The notes under the pieces are model-generated. The model made no database searches, was not told where the DNA came from, and saw nothing but the letters and a program-made list of their open reading frames with translations. DNA of 64,000 bases, from the NCBI RefSeq assembly GCF_001676875.1, contig NZ_JYKA01000014.1, forward strand, positions 1 to 64,000, in the 5' to 3' direction. Both the position numbers and the translations under genes were made by a program. This document shows positions 1 through 7,544 of this stretch, piece by piece (position 1 is the stretch's first letter; each line of letters starts with the position of its first letter). The DNA is from Chromobacterium subtsugae (GTDB taxonomy: Bacteria; Pseudomonadota; Gammaproteobacteria; Burkholderiales; Chromobacteriaceae).

Positions 1-171
1 CTCTGCGTAGACCGGCACGTCCAGGTGGCTGGCCGGAGCCACCCAGCCTTCGTTGAACCAATCCAGGCCCATGCAGGGCTGGAACGGGCGCCGCTCCAGG
101 GTGGCGGCAAGGGCAGCCTGATCGACCAGGCCGGCCAGGCGGTAGAACGACAGTTGTTTGAACCAGGTCAT
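1..171 (-). CDS. rdgC: RdgC-like recombination-associated protein, N-terminal part
   Basis: Reading leftward, 57 codons are visible before the window edge. The start MTWFKQLSFYRL followed by a segment with PFQPC and a GWV-P stretch follows the N-terminus of RdgC proteins. RdgC forms a ring around double-stranded DNA and inhibits RecA activities; phage copies usually sit in recombination operons. The start codon overlaps the stop of the upstream HTH gene by ATGA, which suggests translational coupling. The C-terminal part lies beyond the window, so integrity cannot be judged. The family call rests on N-terminal similarity only. Confidence 0.75.
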   Translation of the reverse strand, partial: MTWFKQLSFYRLAGLVDQAALAATLERRPFQPCMGLDWFNEGWVAPASHLDVPVYAE

Positions 172-515
172 GCTGCCACCCCCAGTCCTTGGAGCCGTGC
201 TGATGTATTGGCGGCCTCACTCGACACTCCCGCGGCAAGTAAAGACAGTTTGCGCATGTTCTCGGCGGTTCGGAGTAGAGATGTAACATCCAGCTCACCA
301 GCCAGCAGCGCGCGGATGACCTGGGCATTCTCGGCTGTGATCTTGGACAGGTCGATGCCATGAACGTGGACTACGTTTATCAGGGTCTGTACCGGCTTGG
401 GGATGTTGCGCTCGTTCTCGTAGCGGCTGCCGCCGGATTGGGTGACGCCGAGAGCGCTCCAGAACTGTTGCTGGTTGAGGCCGGTTTGGCGGCGGATGTC
501 GCGGGGGTTTTGCAT
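168..515 (-). CDS. small helix-turn-helix DNA-binding protein
   Basis: A protein of 115 aa starting MQNPRDIRRQTGLNQQQFW. The first 60 residues read as a Cro/XRE-type HTH: a GLNQQQFWSALGV helix pair, then SGGSRYENE, the usual turn and recognition helix, then a PVQTLINVVHVHGIDL tail. The longer upstream reading has a composition unlike coding sequence, so the ATG at 515 is preferred. It lies between ssb and rdgC in the leftward operon and overlaps rdgC by 4 nt. It may be an autoregulator of the recombination operon; that is inference. Confidence 0.7.
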   Translation of the reverse strand: MQNPRDIRRQTGLNQQQFWSALGVTQSGGSRYENERNIPKPVQTLINVVHVHGIDLSKITAENAQVIRALLAGELDVTSLLRTAENMRKLSLLAAGVSSEAANTSARLQGLGVAA

Positions 516-609
516 GATGGCTCCAGAATTGATGAAGCCCGCGCGCGGCGGGCTTGTTTGATCATGGCGGCGCGGATCCACATGCGCCGGCGGTGGGCTG
601 TTGCTGGCA

Positions 610-1071
610 TTACATCGAATAGGTGCTGAAGCGGCGCTGCAGGCCGAGAGGTGCGAACGGAATGTCGTCGTCCATGTCATCCATGCGTGGGGCTGCCCTC
701 GGCTCCTGGCGGCGCGGCGCTGCCGGCGGCTCCTGCCGTGGCGAATGCGTTCCACCATCCTCCTGCCGGCCGCCCTGCAGGCTCAGCTCGTTGACGCGCA
801 CATCCGGCGATAGCCGCTTGTTGCCGTCCTTGTCCTGCCATTCGCGCAGGTTAAGCTGGCCATAGACCGTCACCTGCTGGCCTTTTGCCAAGTAGTTCTT
901 CAGCGATTCGCCGCGCTTGCCCCAGACCTGGCAGCTGAACCAGTTGGTGGTCTTGCGCTCTCCGAAGCCGATATCGCTGGCCACGCGGAAGGTGAGGATA
1001 GGTTCGCCGGCCTGCGTATAGCGAAGCTCGGCGTCGGCGGCTAGGCGGCCGTCAAAGGTGATGCTGTTCAT
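610..1071 (-). CDS. ssb: phage single-stranded DNA-binding protein
   Basis: 153 aa. Residues 1-105 form an OB-fold SSB domain: MNSITFDGRLAADAELRYT at the start, a WFSCQVWGKRGESL strand and a VTVYGQLNLREW segment. A low-complexity R/Q/P/E linker follows. The acidic tip motif DDDIPF, which in bacterial SSBs is the extreme C-terminus and binds partner proteins, is here followed by 14 further residues. The start overlaps the upstream exonuclease stop by ATGA. It probably coats ssDNA for the neighbouring Sak4-like annealase/ATPase and exonuclease. Confidence 0.92.
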   Translation of the reverse strand: MNSITFDGRLAADAELRYTQAGEPILTFRVASDIGFGERKTTNWFSCQVWGKRGESLKNYLAKGQQVTVYGQLNLREWQDKDGNKRLSPDVRVNELSLQGGRQEDGGTHSPRQEPPAAPRRQEPRAAPRMDDMDDDIPFAPLGLQRRFSTYSM

Positions 1072-1745
1072 TGCAGACTCCTCAGCGCCTTCTCCAAGCG
1101 CGGGTTTTGCGAGTGGTCCAGGTTCTTGATTGCCCAGGACACATAGTCGCGCGGCAAGGCGACCAGCGGCGTGTCCTTGTGCTTGCCGAAAGGCATCACG
1201 GTCGGCACCAGAGCTTCTTCGGACAACTGGTGAAGCCGCTCCCAGCTGTCCACGACAAAGCCTTGCTCACTCAGTCGGAGCATGATGGCGCGCAGGATGC
1301 GATGGCAGATCAGCACGTCAGCCAGTGCGTTGTGGGCTTCGCGCAGGTGCTCCCTGGCTTCGCGGCCCATCAAGTGGTAAATCAGGGCACTTTGGCTGTA
1401 GCTGTCCAGGCCGGGCCACACTTTTTTCGCCAGCGCGCAGGTATCGATCAGCTTGACCGCCGGCTGTCCGATCACCTTCCAGTCACTCTCTATGAAGTGG
1501 CCGATCATGTAGACGGTGCCGGCCGGCAACTGGAAATCGGTATGCGGCGCGCAGTCAACCAGGTCATCGTCGTGGATGTGGTGGACAGCCATTGCGCCCA
1601 GCTGAATCGGCTTGCTCGGCCGGTAGCGTTGGCAAAATTGCGTGCCCATTGCCAATGAAAAGCCGCTCAGCTGCAACCAGGCGGCCTCGATCAGCTCGGG
1701 GCCGCTCAGGCCGGTGTGTTCGCAGTCGAAGATAATGGCGGTCAT
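1068..1745 (-). CDS. DnaQ-family 3'-5' exonuclease with C-terminal DUF3820-like segment
   Basis: 225 aa. The N-terminus carries the DEDD exonuclease first motif IIFDCEHTG (Asp7, Glu9). A central region has an ALADVLICHRIL segment that suits the ExoIII-type motif with a catalytic Asp. The last about 40 residues (VMPFGKHKDTPLVALPRDYV) match the small DUF3820/putative virulence-factor domain often fused to phage DnaQ-like exonucleases. It overlaps ssb by 4 nt and the ATPase gene by 4 nt, so the three are probably made from one transcript for end resection in phage recombination. Confidence 0.82.
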   Translation of the reverse strand: MTAIIFDCEHTGLSGPELIEAAWLQLSGFSLAMGTQFCQRYRPSKPIQLGAMAVHHIHDDDLVDCAPHTDFQLPAGTVYMIGHFIESDWKVIGQPAVKLIDTCALAKKVWPGLDSYSQSALIYHLMGREAREHLREAHNALADVLICHRILRAIMLRLSEQGFVVDSWERLHQLSEEALVPTVMPFGKHKDTPLVALPRDYVSWAIKNLDHSQNPRLEKALRSLQ

Positions 1746-2614
1746 GCGGCTTGCTCCTTGGTTTCCAGCGCGGATTTCAGTTGATCGTATTCAGCCTTCA
1801 GGCGGGCCTTGTTCACTTCATCGCAGCGCTTCCACGCGCCGGCGAAGATGCCCTGCAGCGAGCCCAGGTTGTCGCAGCCGCGCATCGTCTCGATGGCCAT
1901 ATCCACTTCTTCCGCCATCATCTGTGCCGGGTCTTTGCCGCTCTCCAGCCATTCCAGCAGCAGGTGGCCAGTTTCGGCACTCAGGCGGACTGGGTCAGCG
2001 AAGAGGCGAGTCCGGTCCTTGCTGGCCAGCGCGACATTGCCGTCGTGCGAGATATCCAGAACGACAGTGAATTCGTACTCCAGCCCGTCGCGCTGCTCAG
2101 ACTTCATGCCCAGCTTGGCCACCTTCTTCTTGCCGTTTTCTTCAACCTGAGTCGTTTCGGTCTTGCTCCGCATCGTGGCGATGACGTGCATGGGCGAGCG
2201 CAGGATGGCGTCAATGAAGGCGCGATGGCGTGGGGTGGTCTCGTTCCAGGCCGACCAGGTGTTGCCCTTGAATTTGGCCTTGGCCAACTGGTCGTTCATT
2301 TCGAGGCAGCCACCAACGCCGCTCCATTCGTGGGTAATGCTGTCGAGGATTACCGTGTTGTAGCCGGCTGCCTCTGCGGCTCTCATCGCTTCAAGGAAGC
2401 GTTCAGGCGTATAGGGCGGGTCCAGCTCCAAGACATCGAAGTCCACGATGTCGGAGTAAAGCGAGGCGCTACCGCGCTCGGTGTCGATGACGGCGATCTT
2501 GCCGCCAAGGCCTTTGGCGACGAGAAGCGCGCCGTAGGTTTTGCCTGCTCCGCTGGGGCCAGTCAGTGCCAGCCGTAGCTTGGCCTTTTTGCGCTGTGCC
2601 TGATGGAATTGCAT
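1742..2614 (-). CDS. Sak4-like RecA-fold ATPase (AAA_24 type), phage recombination
   Basis: 290 aa. The Walker A motif GPSGAGKT is at residues 19-26, and a Walker B-like TVILDSI ends at Asp91. An early AVIDTERGSA strand and a late GLEYEFTVVLDI strand follow the pattern of the phage AAA_24/Sak4 family. These RecA-core ATPases act as single-strand annealing proteins and typically need the cognate phage SSB, which is encoded two genes downstream. It is a single domain without the RecA N- or C-terminal extensions. The exact biochemical role is inferred from family and context. Confidence 0.8.
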   Translation of the reverse strand: MQFHQAQRKKAKLRLALTGPSGAGKTYGALLVAKGLGGKIAVIDTERGSASLYSDIVDFDVLELDPPYTPERFLEAMRAAEAAGYNTVILDSITHEWSGVGGCLEMNDQLAKAKFKGNTWSAWNETTPRHRAFIDAILRSPMHVIATMRSKTETTQVEENGKKKVAKLGMKSEQRDGLEYEFTVVLDISHDGNVALASKDRTRLFADPVRLSAETGHLLLEWLESGKDPAQMMAEEVDMAIETMRGCDNLGSLQGIFAGAWKRCDEVNKARLKAEYDQLKSALETKEQAA

Positions 2615-2629
2615 GATTTTCTCCGGTTC

Positions 2630-2806
2630 TTAAAACGGAAGCGCCAGCTTGTGGGCTGGCGCTGCGGTGTTGCGTTGGTCGAGTGATTGAGCGGCTTGAT
2701 GCTGCTGGGCGGTGAGGTGCTTCCAGCCATCGCCCTGGTTGATCTGCGGCCACATGGCGCGGACGAAGCGCCAGGCCTGCTTCCATTCGGTTCGTTTCAT
2801 GGTCAT
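2630..2806 (-). CDS. small hypothetical protein (58 aa)
   Basis: Starts MTMKRTEWKQAWRFVRAMW and ends in KLALPF. I do not recognise it. The ATG at 2806 overlaps the upstream stop as ATGA, which decides the start. It is basic and tryptophan-rich in the first half, with no membrane segment. It is part of the leftward early operon between the ATPase gene and a 135-aa gene of unknown function. Confidence 0.6.
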   Translation of the reverse strand: MTMKRTEWKQAWRFVRAMWPQINQGDGWKHLTAQQHQAAQSLDQRNTAAPAHKLALPF

Positions 2807-3210
2807 CCCCATACGCTTCTTGTTCCGAGAATGCCTTCGCGGTCCTCATCCCAATTGCGGGATGGCTTTTGCTCCGGCTCAGGCTTGCGCGCCGTTTCAA
2901 TGTGCACGACGTTCGGCGCCAGCGGCTGGCTGGTGCCGAGTCGGTCAATGGAGGCTTCGAGGGAGTTGCGAAGCCGGCCGCCTAGAGCATCGGCCTCAGC
3001 CTCGCTGAGCTCGCGGATGGTGAAGGCGAAACCCGGATGCGCCTCCCAAGGAATGGCAACCTCGCCAATCAGCGCCTGGCCCTTCACCTTGATGGCGAAT
3101 GCCGGCCGCGGCTTGATCTGATCGAAGTGGCCGTTCACCCGGGCAACAAAATCGGCCATGAGGTTGGCGGCGCTGATCAAATCAGACGTGCCTGAAAGGT
3201 TTGCGATCAT
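2803..3210 (-). CDS. hypothetical phage protein (135 aa)
   Basis: Starts MIANLSGTSDLISAANLMAD. The middle (FAIKVKGQALIGEVAIPWEA) looks like a beta-rich domain, followed by a helical SEAEADALGG segment and a charged tail with KPEPEQKPSRNW. No known motif is visible. It is coupled to the downstream 58-aa gene by an ATGA overlap. Co-transcription with ssb and the ATPase makes a DNA-metabolism accessory role possible but unproven. Confidence 0.6.
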   Translation of the reverse strand: MIANLSGTSDLISAANLMADFVARVNGHFDQIKPRPAFAIKVKGQALIGEVAIPWEAHPGFAFTIRELSEAEADALGGRLRNSLEASIDRLGTSQPLAPNVVHIETARKPEPEQKPSRNWDEDREGILGTRSVWG

Positions 3211-3211
3211 C

Positions 3212-3487
3212 TCAGTTACTCCTTACTACCTGGGCGTAGCTCTTCCGAGCCGCCTCCAGCAGTCGAACCGTTCGGCGCCGCGCGGGCCCGTCCGGCATGG
3301 CGTTGACAAGCGACAGTACCTGAGCGGCCATGGCCATTGTGGCTTCGCAATTTTCTGCTGCGGACCAGTCGGCCTTTTCGATATTGCTCTGCACCGGCAG
3401 GGCGAGTTGCCCGGCAACAACAAGGCAGCCGCCATGAATGTGGTGAGCAATGGGGCCATGTATGGGGAGGAACTGACGTGCGTTCAT
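3212..3487 (-). CDS. hypothetical phage protein (91 aa)
   Basis: Starts MNARQFLPIHGPIAHHIHGG. An Ala-rich helix follows (AAENCEATMAMAAQVLSLV) and then a basic RRRTVRLLEAARKSYAQV helix. No family is recognised. The start overlaps the stop of the upstream 32-residue membrane peptide by ATGA, consistent with coupled translation in the leftward operon. Confidence 0.55.
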   Translation of the reverse strand: MNARQFLPIHGPIAHHIHGGCLVVAGQLALPVQSNIEKADWSAAENCEATMAMAAQVLSLVNAMPDGPARRRTVRLLEAARKSYAQVVRSN

Positions 3488-3582
3488 TTGAGTTGCTCCA
3501 CGGCTTGCGCCACAGTGACAACGGCGAAGAAAAGTGAGGTGGCGACGAGGCCGCCAATGGTGCTCCTGATGATCTCCCTCAT
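3484..3582 (-). CDS. 32-residue single-span membrane peptide
   Basis: MREIIRSTIGGLVATSLFFA begins a peptide that is essentially one hydrophobic helix of about 20 residues with short polar ends (final EQLK). Both ends overlap neighbours as ATGA (start with the upstream 82-aa gene, stop with the downstream 91-aa gene). This arrangement is the main argument that so short a frame is real. A small inner-membrane phage peptide is likely; its function is unknown. Confidence 0.5.
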   Translation of the reverse strand: MREIIRSTIGGLVATSLFFAVVTVAQAVEQLK

Positions 3583-3827
3583 ATCCGCGACATGCCGGTG
3601 GGCAGGTAGTCGGGCAGAATCGAGTCTGCGCGGTCTAGTACTTCCCCCTTGCTGCGCGCCAGCACGATCAGGTTGTCGATGCGGCGGCGAGTGCGAGGAA
3701 ACTGGAAGTGGACGCGGAAGCCAGCCAGCGAGTGGATTGCGTAGCTGCCGGAATTGGCTGCGCGCAGGTTGCGGCAGTCTTGGTGAATCAGCGCCGAGGA
3801 GGGCGCTGCGATGGCATTGGCGATCAT
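3579..3827 (-). CDS. hypothetical phage protein (82 aa)
   Basis: Starts MIANAIAAPSSALIHQDCRN and contains the basic stretch VHFQFPRTRRRIDNLIVLAR, which could be a small nucleic-acid-binding surface. No known domain. It overlaps both the upstream 77-aa gene and the downstream membrane peptide by ATGA, so the five genes between 2.6 and 4.1 kb form a tightly coupled chain. Confidence 0.55.
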   Translation of the reverse strand: MIANAIAAPSSALIHQDCRNLRAANSGSYAIHSLAGFRVHFQFPRTRRRIDNLIVLARSKGEVLDRADSILPDYLPTGMSRI

Positions 3828-4057
3828 GCTGCTTTCCTTTCCTTGCGTAGCAGCAGGTCGGCATTTCGAACCCGGCCAACTGCTGCGATGATTTCATCCG
3901 TTCCGATGAGACGAACCAGATCGTCAGCGGACACGCTCTGCAAGAGGTCTTCCAGTGCCACGCCCTCGATGCGAACCTCCATCTCGGTGCGAGTGGCGAT
4001 GGTGCGTGGTCTGACGCAGGCCAGATCCGCATGGATGGTGATGTCGATCTTGGGCAT
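3824..4057 (-). CDS. hypothetical phage protein (77 aa)
   Basis: Starting at MPKIDITIHADLACVRPRTI, the protein has a beta-like N-terminus, then helices VALEDLLQSVSADDLVRLIG and a Lys/Arg-rich end. A longer upstream reading would cross the terminator hairpin at 4074-4098, so the ATG at 4057 is chosen. It is the first gene of the leftward chain after that terminator. Confidence 0.58.
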   Translation of the reverse strand: MPKIDITIHADLACVRPRTIATRTEMEVRIEGVALEDLLQSVSADDLVRLIGTDEIIAAVGRVRNADLLLRKERKAA

Positions 4058-4073
4058 GGAGTGCTCCAGAAAA

Positions 4074-4098
4074 AGAAACCCCGCACATGGCGGGGTGT
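4074..4098 (-). terminator. Rho-independent terminator after the 4.1-4.7 kb gene
   Basis: Read leftward, a CCCCGC-catgt-GCGGGG stem is followed by TTTCTTTTT. It sits 27 nt past the stop of the 178-aa gene and just before the ATG at 4057, so it separates that gene from the early recombination operon. Confidence 0.7.
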
Positions 4099-4124
4099 GG
4101 TGATAGGGAAGAGAACGAAGGGGG

Positions 4125-4661
4125 CTAAGTGATTTCAATCCCGGCGATCCAAAACTCTACGGCTTTGCCTAACTGGTCATATGTTGAGAAGCAATATGAT
4201 GAAAAGCTATCTTCGGGAAGGTTAAGTCTTTCAAGCAGCCAGCTCATCTGCTCGCGCATTTGATCACGAGGATTGGATGAGAACAGCAACATGAGCTTGT
4301 GAGCCCCTGTCGTATTTTGTAATTTTTGGAAAATATCTTTGCGGATACCCGGCAACTCTTGCTCACCATTCGGGCTCATCCAGCGCTTCATTTCGACCAC
4401 AGCAAAGTGATTTCCGGTATCCGGCACCTCCAACACCATGTCGTGAGAATTGACTTCGACAGACACCTTGTAAGGCATAGAGGACAGCAAGGACTTGGCA
4501 ACTATGAATTGGTAGAATCGCTCATTGTTGAAGCGGAGAAGGCCGCCAGACTCGCCGGAGTATGCGACTCGGTTAGCGGTAACGGCCCCGAGTATTTGTC
4601 GGTCTTCCGCCTCAAGAGCCATGCCGGCGATATCGACCAAGCGGGCTAGATCAGGATGCAT
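4125..4661 (-). CDS. putative PD-(D/E)XK nuclease-fold protein (178 aa)
   Basis: Unrecognised by overall sequence, but residues about 70-95 have the spacing of a restriction-endonuclease-like core: an Asp in SHDMVLEV, then a hydrophobic strand FAVVEMKRW that supplies an E-x-K. Helical segments flank this core. The gene is a single unit ended by its own terminator and is visibly more AT-rich than the recombination genes, so it looks like an acquired cargo gene. A nuclease in defence or superinfection exclusion is possible, but a catalytically dead fold cannot be excluded. Confidence 0.45.
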   Translation of the reverse strand: MHPDLARLVDIAGMALEAEDRQILGAVTANRVAYSGESGGLLRFNNERFYQFIVAKSLLSSMPYKVSVEVNSHDMVLEVPDTGNHFAVVEMKRWMSPNGEQELPGIRKDIFQKLQNTTGAHKLMLLFSSNPRDQMREQMSWLLERLNLPEDSFSSYCFSTYDQLGKAVEFWIAGIEIT

Positions 4662-5086
4662 TCAAGTGTCCATTTCTATCAAATTCGCTTGAAAGATAAA
4701 TCGATTCGATTGAACGGCTCAAGCACGTATTGCGAGGTGCAGGGGCGGGGGCGCTGGCGCGATTCGTCACCCAGCGACTGCTGAACATGGTCCAATCCCC
4801 CGCCGCTGAATCCAGCGGTACGACCGGCATCAGACTACCCGCGAGGGCTGCCGGCGCTGTTGCAACGACCTACGATGTGTTGTGGTCGACCCATCTGCGC
4901 ATATCGGTTGGGGTGCGCAACCGGAAGGCCTCCCGCCGAAGCGGCCCCGGCGCAGTGCGGGGCTCTTGCTTTACTACTGAACGTCCTGCCGGCTCCTGCC
5001 CGGGTGGCGCCCGGTACGCGTGGCCAAACGCTGCACTTGCTCACAGCAAGGCGTTCAGTGGTAAAGCCGGCCAGGCCGGCGGCGGA
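4662..5086. other. gene-free interval with a long inverted repeat
   Basis: No convincing gene. The only structure seen is a 16-bp inverted repeat, 4968-4983 with 5052-5067, differing at one pair that could be G-U in RNA, and separated by 68 nt. The rest is GC-rich sequence without ribosome-binding sites. Confidence 0.4.
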
Positions 5087-5257
5087 TCAGGCGTGTTCCA
5101 GCTGCTTCAGGCGGCACTTGGTAATCTTGCCGTCCTCTTCCTTCACCGAGTAGAACGAGCCTTTCGGGCCATCGTCGATGTGAGTGATCTTGCCGCTGCC
5201 GGCGCGCTTGTGGATGGTGGTGAACTTCACTTTGCTACCAACTTTGAATTCGCTCAT
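5087..5257 (-). CDS. small KOW/SH3-like basic protein (56 aa)
   Basis: MSEFKVGSKVKFTTIHKRAG opens a compact protein with a SGKITHIDDGPKG turn and a final ITKCRLKQLEHA. The pattern of alternating short strands around G-x-K resembles small beta-barrel (SH3/Tudor or KOW-like) phage proteins, but no named family is certain. A GAGGA ribosome-binding site lies 5 nt before the ATG. It is monocistronic as far as can be seen. Confidence 0.6.
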   Translation of the reverse strand: MSEFKVGSKVKFTTIHKRAGSGKITHIDDGPKGSFYSVKEEDGKITKCRLKQLEHA

Positions 5258-5387
5258 GTGTTCCTCGTTTGTGATTGCGACCTACACGGCTGACGACTGG
5301 CTTGGAAAAGTTGGTTGCTCACGGCGTTTCCGTCAATCGTCATGCGTGTAGGTGGCCGCTTACGGCGGCCAGTCGGGATGTCCTATC

Positions 5388-5840
5388 TCAGATTCCGGGC
5401 GGTGTCCTCGCCTTCCGATTTCGCTGCTGAGCCAGGGCAGGGTCATTCTGTAGGGGTCTGCCTGCATCCCTCGCGCCGCGGATGGCGCCTACACGGGAGA
5501 ACAGGCCGCTCTCGCCTGTTTGCTGCGTTGCGTTCTCTCTCGCCGTCACGAATCTTTCGACCATCGTTGCGCCGCTACAGGTATTGCGGAAACCTGCCCT
5601 GAGCAAGCCGCCGGGCCGGCGGGTTCCCAACATCTCCGCGACGAGCGCGGACCTCACAACTATGGGCTTTATATCGACGCCGCGCCGCCGTGCGCTGCTC
5701 TCACACTTAAGCGGGCTGGCGGCATTGCCAGCTGGTGCAGATGAGGCATTGTTAGCCTGTTGGTGATCCTGTACCGTCGCCCCGGGTCTCACCCGCCTAA
5801 GCCTGCACTCAGCTTCGGCGCTCGATCGAACGGACCTCAT
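5388..5840 (-). CDS. possible Ash/Icd-like phage protein
   Basis: The leftward frame (150 codons from the ATG at 5840) contains VGAIRGARDAGRPLQNDPAL and VVRSALVAEMLGTRRPGGLL. These resemble the Ash/Icd-like proteins encoded near immunity regions of P4-type and lambdoid elements. The sequence is Arg/Ala-rich, no ribosome-binding site supports the ATG, and the start is uncertain. The call is from memory of the family's sequence flavour and may be wrong; a non-coding or RNA role for this stretch remains possible. Confidence 0.33.
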   Translation of the reverse strand: MRSVRSSAEAECRLRRVRPGATVQDHQQANNASSAPAGNAASPLKCESSARRRGVDIKPIVVRSALVAEMLGTRRPGGLLRAGFRNTCSGATMVERFVTARENATQQTGESGLFSRVGAIRGARDAGRPLQNDPALAQQRNRKARTPPGI

Positions 5841-6265
5841 CGTAGCGAGTAGCCAACTCGCAACCGCTCAAGTGTGCCGCCTCTCTCGAAGCGGCCTTCT
5901 ACTTCACTCCCCCGTTACCCGCCACGGTGGGTTTGGCGCTTACGTGGTCATTAGTCCGCTCCTTGCGGCCCTCTCACGCGACATGCAGTTGCTGCTGCAT
6001 GACTTGGCTTTCTTCCTCAGGTCAGAGACCTGACAGGGGTGCCGTACTTCTGCGCCCTGGGCTGTGCCGTATCGCTGCTGGTTGTTTGAGATCGGTGCGA
6101 AAGTTTCGCTGTGTGTTGAACAAACTTTAATGCCCAGCGAAATGTTGTGCAAGTATTTATTTTGCTTTCTGCGAAATTTACGTGCGAAAGTGCAACAGAT
6201 TGCGAATCGTTAAGCTGTCGCCAGCGGCGTAGAATGACAATGTCAACCATGGGTGGCGTCTTCAT
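5841..6265. promoter_or_regulatory. control region with repeated GCGAAA half-sites
   Basis: No well-supported gene. Between 6097 and 6189 five copies of GCGAAA or its complement occur: a perfect 13-bp palindrome GCGAAAGTTTCGC at 6097-6109, then single sites at 6137, 6171 and 6184. A 17-bp dyad TCAGGTC-aga-GACCTGA lies at 6017-6033. The same half-site recurs beside the repressor gene at 11.2 kb. The stretch lies between leftward genes ending at 5.8 kb and the rightward lipoprotein gene, so it may be an early-promoter/operator region. Confidence 0.5.
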
Positions 6266-6661
6266 ATGCGTAAACTCTTATTTAGCACTACTTTCATTTT
6301 GGGGCTTGGTGCCTGCGCGACGCAGCCCGTATCTTTTACTGCAGCAAAACCGGTTGATCCTGCCAAAATTTTCGATGAAGGCTCAGGGGCTGCCGCAGTC
6401 CTGGTTAAACGTGATAGCGGCTTCACGGGCGGCTGCTGTGATGTGCGGATTTTCGTGAACGGGAAGTTGCGAGCGAAAGTTGGCCCTGGCGAGGTGGTCG
6501 CTCTGCGCAGCACGCCGGGGCGGGTAATTATTGGTGCTGAATTTCCCGCGGGCGGCCTGAAAGAGATAGAAACAATCCTGGATGCCGACCATCCCAACAA
6601 ATTTCGGGTGCTGATCGACTCTGCAATGTCGACCTCTATTGTTCCAACAGCAACCGACTGA
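6266..6661 (+). CDS. phage-borne lipoprotein (131 aa)
   Basis: Begins MRKLLFSTTFILGLGACATQ: a short signal peptide with the lipobox LGAC, so the mature protein starts at Cys17. The mature part has a GGCCDVRIFVNGKLRAKV core, which reads as a small beta domain, and an LRSTPGRVIIGAEF segment. It is first in a rightward series of exported or membrane proteins. Lipoproteins here are typical lysogenic-conversion or superinfection-exclusion genes; that role is inference. Confidence 0.72.
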   Translation: MRKLLFSTTFILGLGACATQPVSFTAAKPVDPAKIFDEGSGAAAVLVKRDSGFTGGCCDVRIFVNGKLRAKVGPGEVVALRSTPGRVIIGAEFPAGGLKEIETILDADHPNKFRVLIDSAMSTSIVPTATD

Positions 6662-6670
6662 GGCCGCGCC

Positions 6671-7159
6671 ATGTCATTAATCGCTTGCTATGAATGCAAC
6701 AAAGAAATCAGCTCCGAAGCGAGAGCCTGCCCGAGCTGCGGAGCCAAGAGGAAGAGGTCACCAATCTGGATCGGATTGGTGCTTGGCCTATTAGCCATGG
6801 TTGCGATGTTCGTCGTTGTAACCGTGGCAATGCAGAGCTCCGAGGACAAGGCAATAGCGACGGCCAAGGAGGGGGTCCGCCGCAGTCTGAAGAACCCAGA
6901 TTCAGCACAATTTCGGGACGTGGCGTTCAGAAAAGAGAAAGTCGAAGGCGAGTTCACAAGCGGCTACATTTGCGGCCATGTAACCGGGACGAATTCTTTT
7001 GGGGTATTGGCCGATGAGAGGCGATTTGTCGCGCGCGCCTTCTTCGGGGGTAGGGTGCTTGATGTGACGAATCTGCAGATCGAGCCAGGCCCCAGCCCTG
7101 ATGGAAATGTAGCTTCGAGATCCTTTGAAATGACTTACTGGCTGCCTGTTTGCGGCTGA
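6671..7159 (+). CDS. zinc-ribbon membrane protein (162 aa)
   Basis: The N-terminus (ACYECNKEISSEARACPSCG) is a two-CXXC zinc ribbon. A single membrane helix (IWIGLVLGLLAMVAMFVVV) follows at about residues 32-52, and then a soluble domain of about 100 residues with Cys-containing GYICGHVTGTNSFG. This layout is common among uncharacterised bacterial proteins. It starts 9 nt after the lipoprotein stop and is probably co-transcribed with it. Confidence 0.68.
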   Translation: MSLIACYECNKEISSEARACPSCGAKRKRSPIWIGLVLGLLAMVAMFVVVTVAMQSSEDKAIATAKEGVRRSLKNPDSAQFRDVAFRKEKVEGEFTSGYICGHVTGTNSFGVLADERRFVARAFFGGRVLDVTNLQIEPGPSPDGNVASRSFEMTYWLPVCG

Positions 7160-7315
7160 TATTTGAAGCGCCTGGTGATCGTCGACTGCCGCACGAGCTG
7201 AATGTGTCATTGAAGTAGGCGGTGATGAGAGGCATCAACGTGTACGAGCCGCCAGCGAGCTGAGGCTACTGGCCTGCTGATGAGGCGGATATATCACTGG
7301 AGGGAAGGGGAGAAG

Positions 7316-7507
7316 ATGGGGTCGTTCTCTATTTGGCATTGGGTGATGTTCCTTGTGATGCTGGTCATCTTCCAGGTGCCTGCATGGTTGATCGTCCGGA
7401 AAGCTGGCTTCCCTGGAGTGTTGAGCATTGTCATGTGGGTGCCGGTACTGAACCTGCTGGCTTTGTGGGTGTTCGCGATGGCACCTTGGCCTGCGGCTCG
7501 AAAGTAA
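7316..7507 (+). CDS. small two-span membrane protein (63 aa)
   Basis: MGSFSIWHWVMFLVMLVIFQ begins the first hydrophobic helix; a short basic turn (VRKAGFPG) leads to a second one (SIVMWVPVLNLLALWVFAMA). The ATG at 7316 is preferred over upstream starts because GGAGGGAAGGGGAGA lies directly before it. No family is assigned. It is part of the rightward membrane-protein cluster. Confidence 0.6.
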   Translation: MGSFSIWHWVMFLVMLVIFQVPAWLIVRKAGFPGVLSIVMWVPVLNLLALWVFAMAPWPAARK

Positions 7508-7544
7508 TAACGTTCTTCGATGCCAAAATTGAAAAGGGGATGGC

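Noticed and set aside
4730-5293. A 187-codon plus-strand frame
   Set aside because: No ribosome-binding site, compositional noise, and it runs antisense through the well-supported 56-aa gene.
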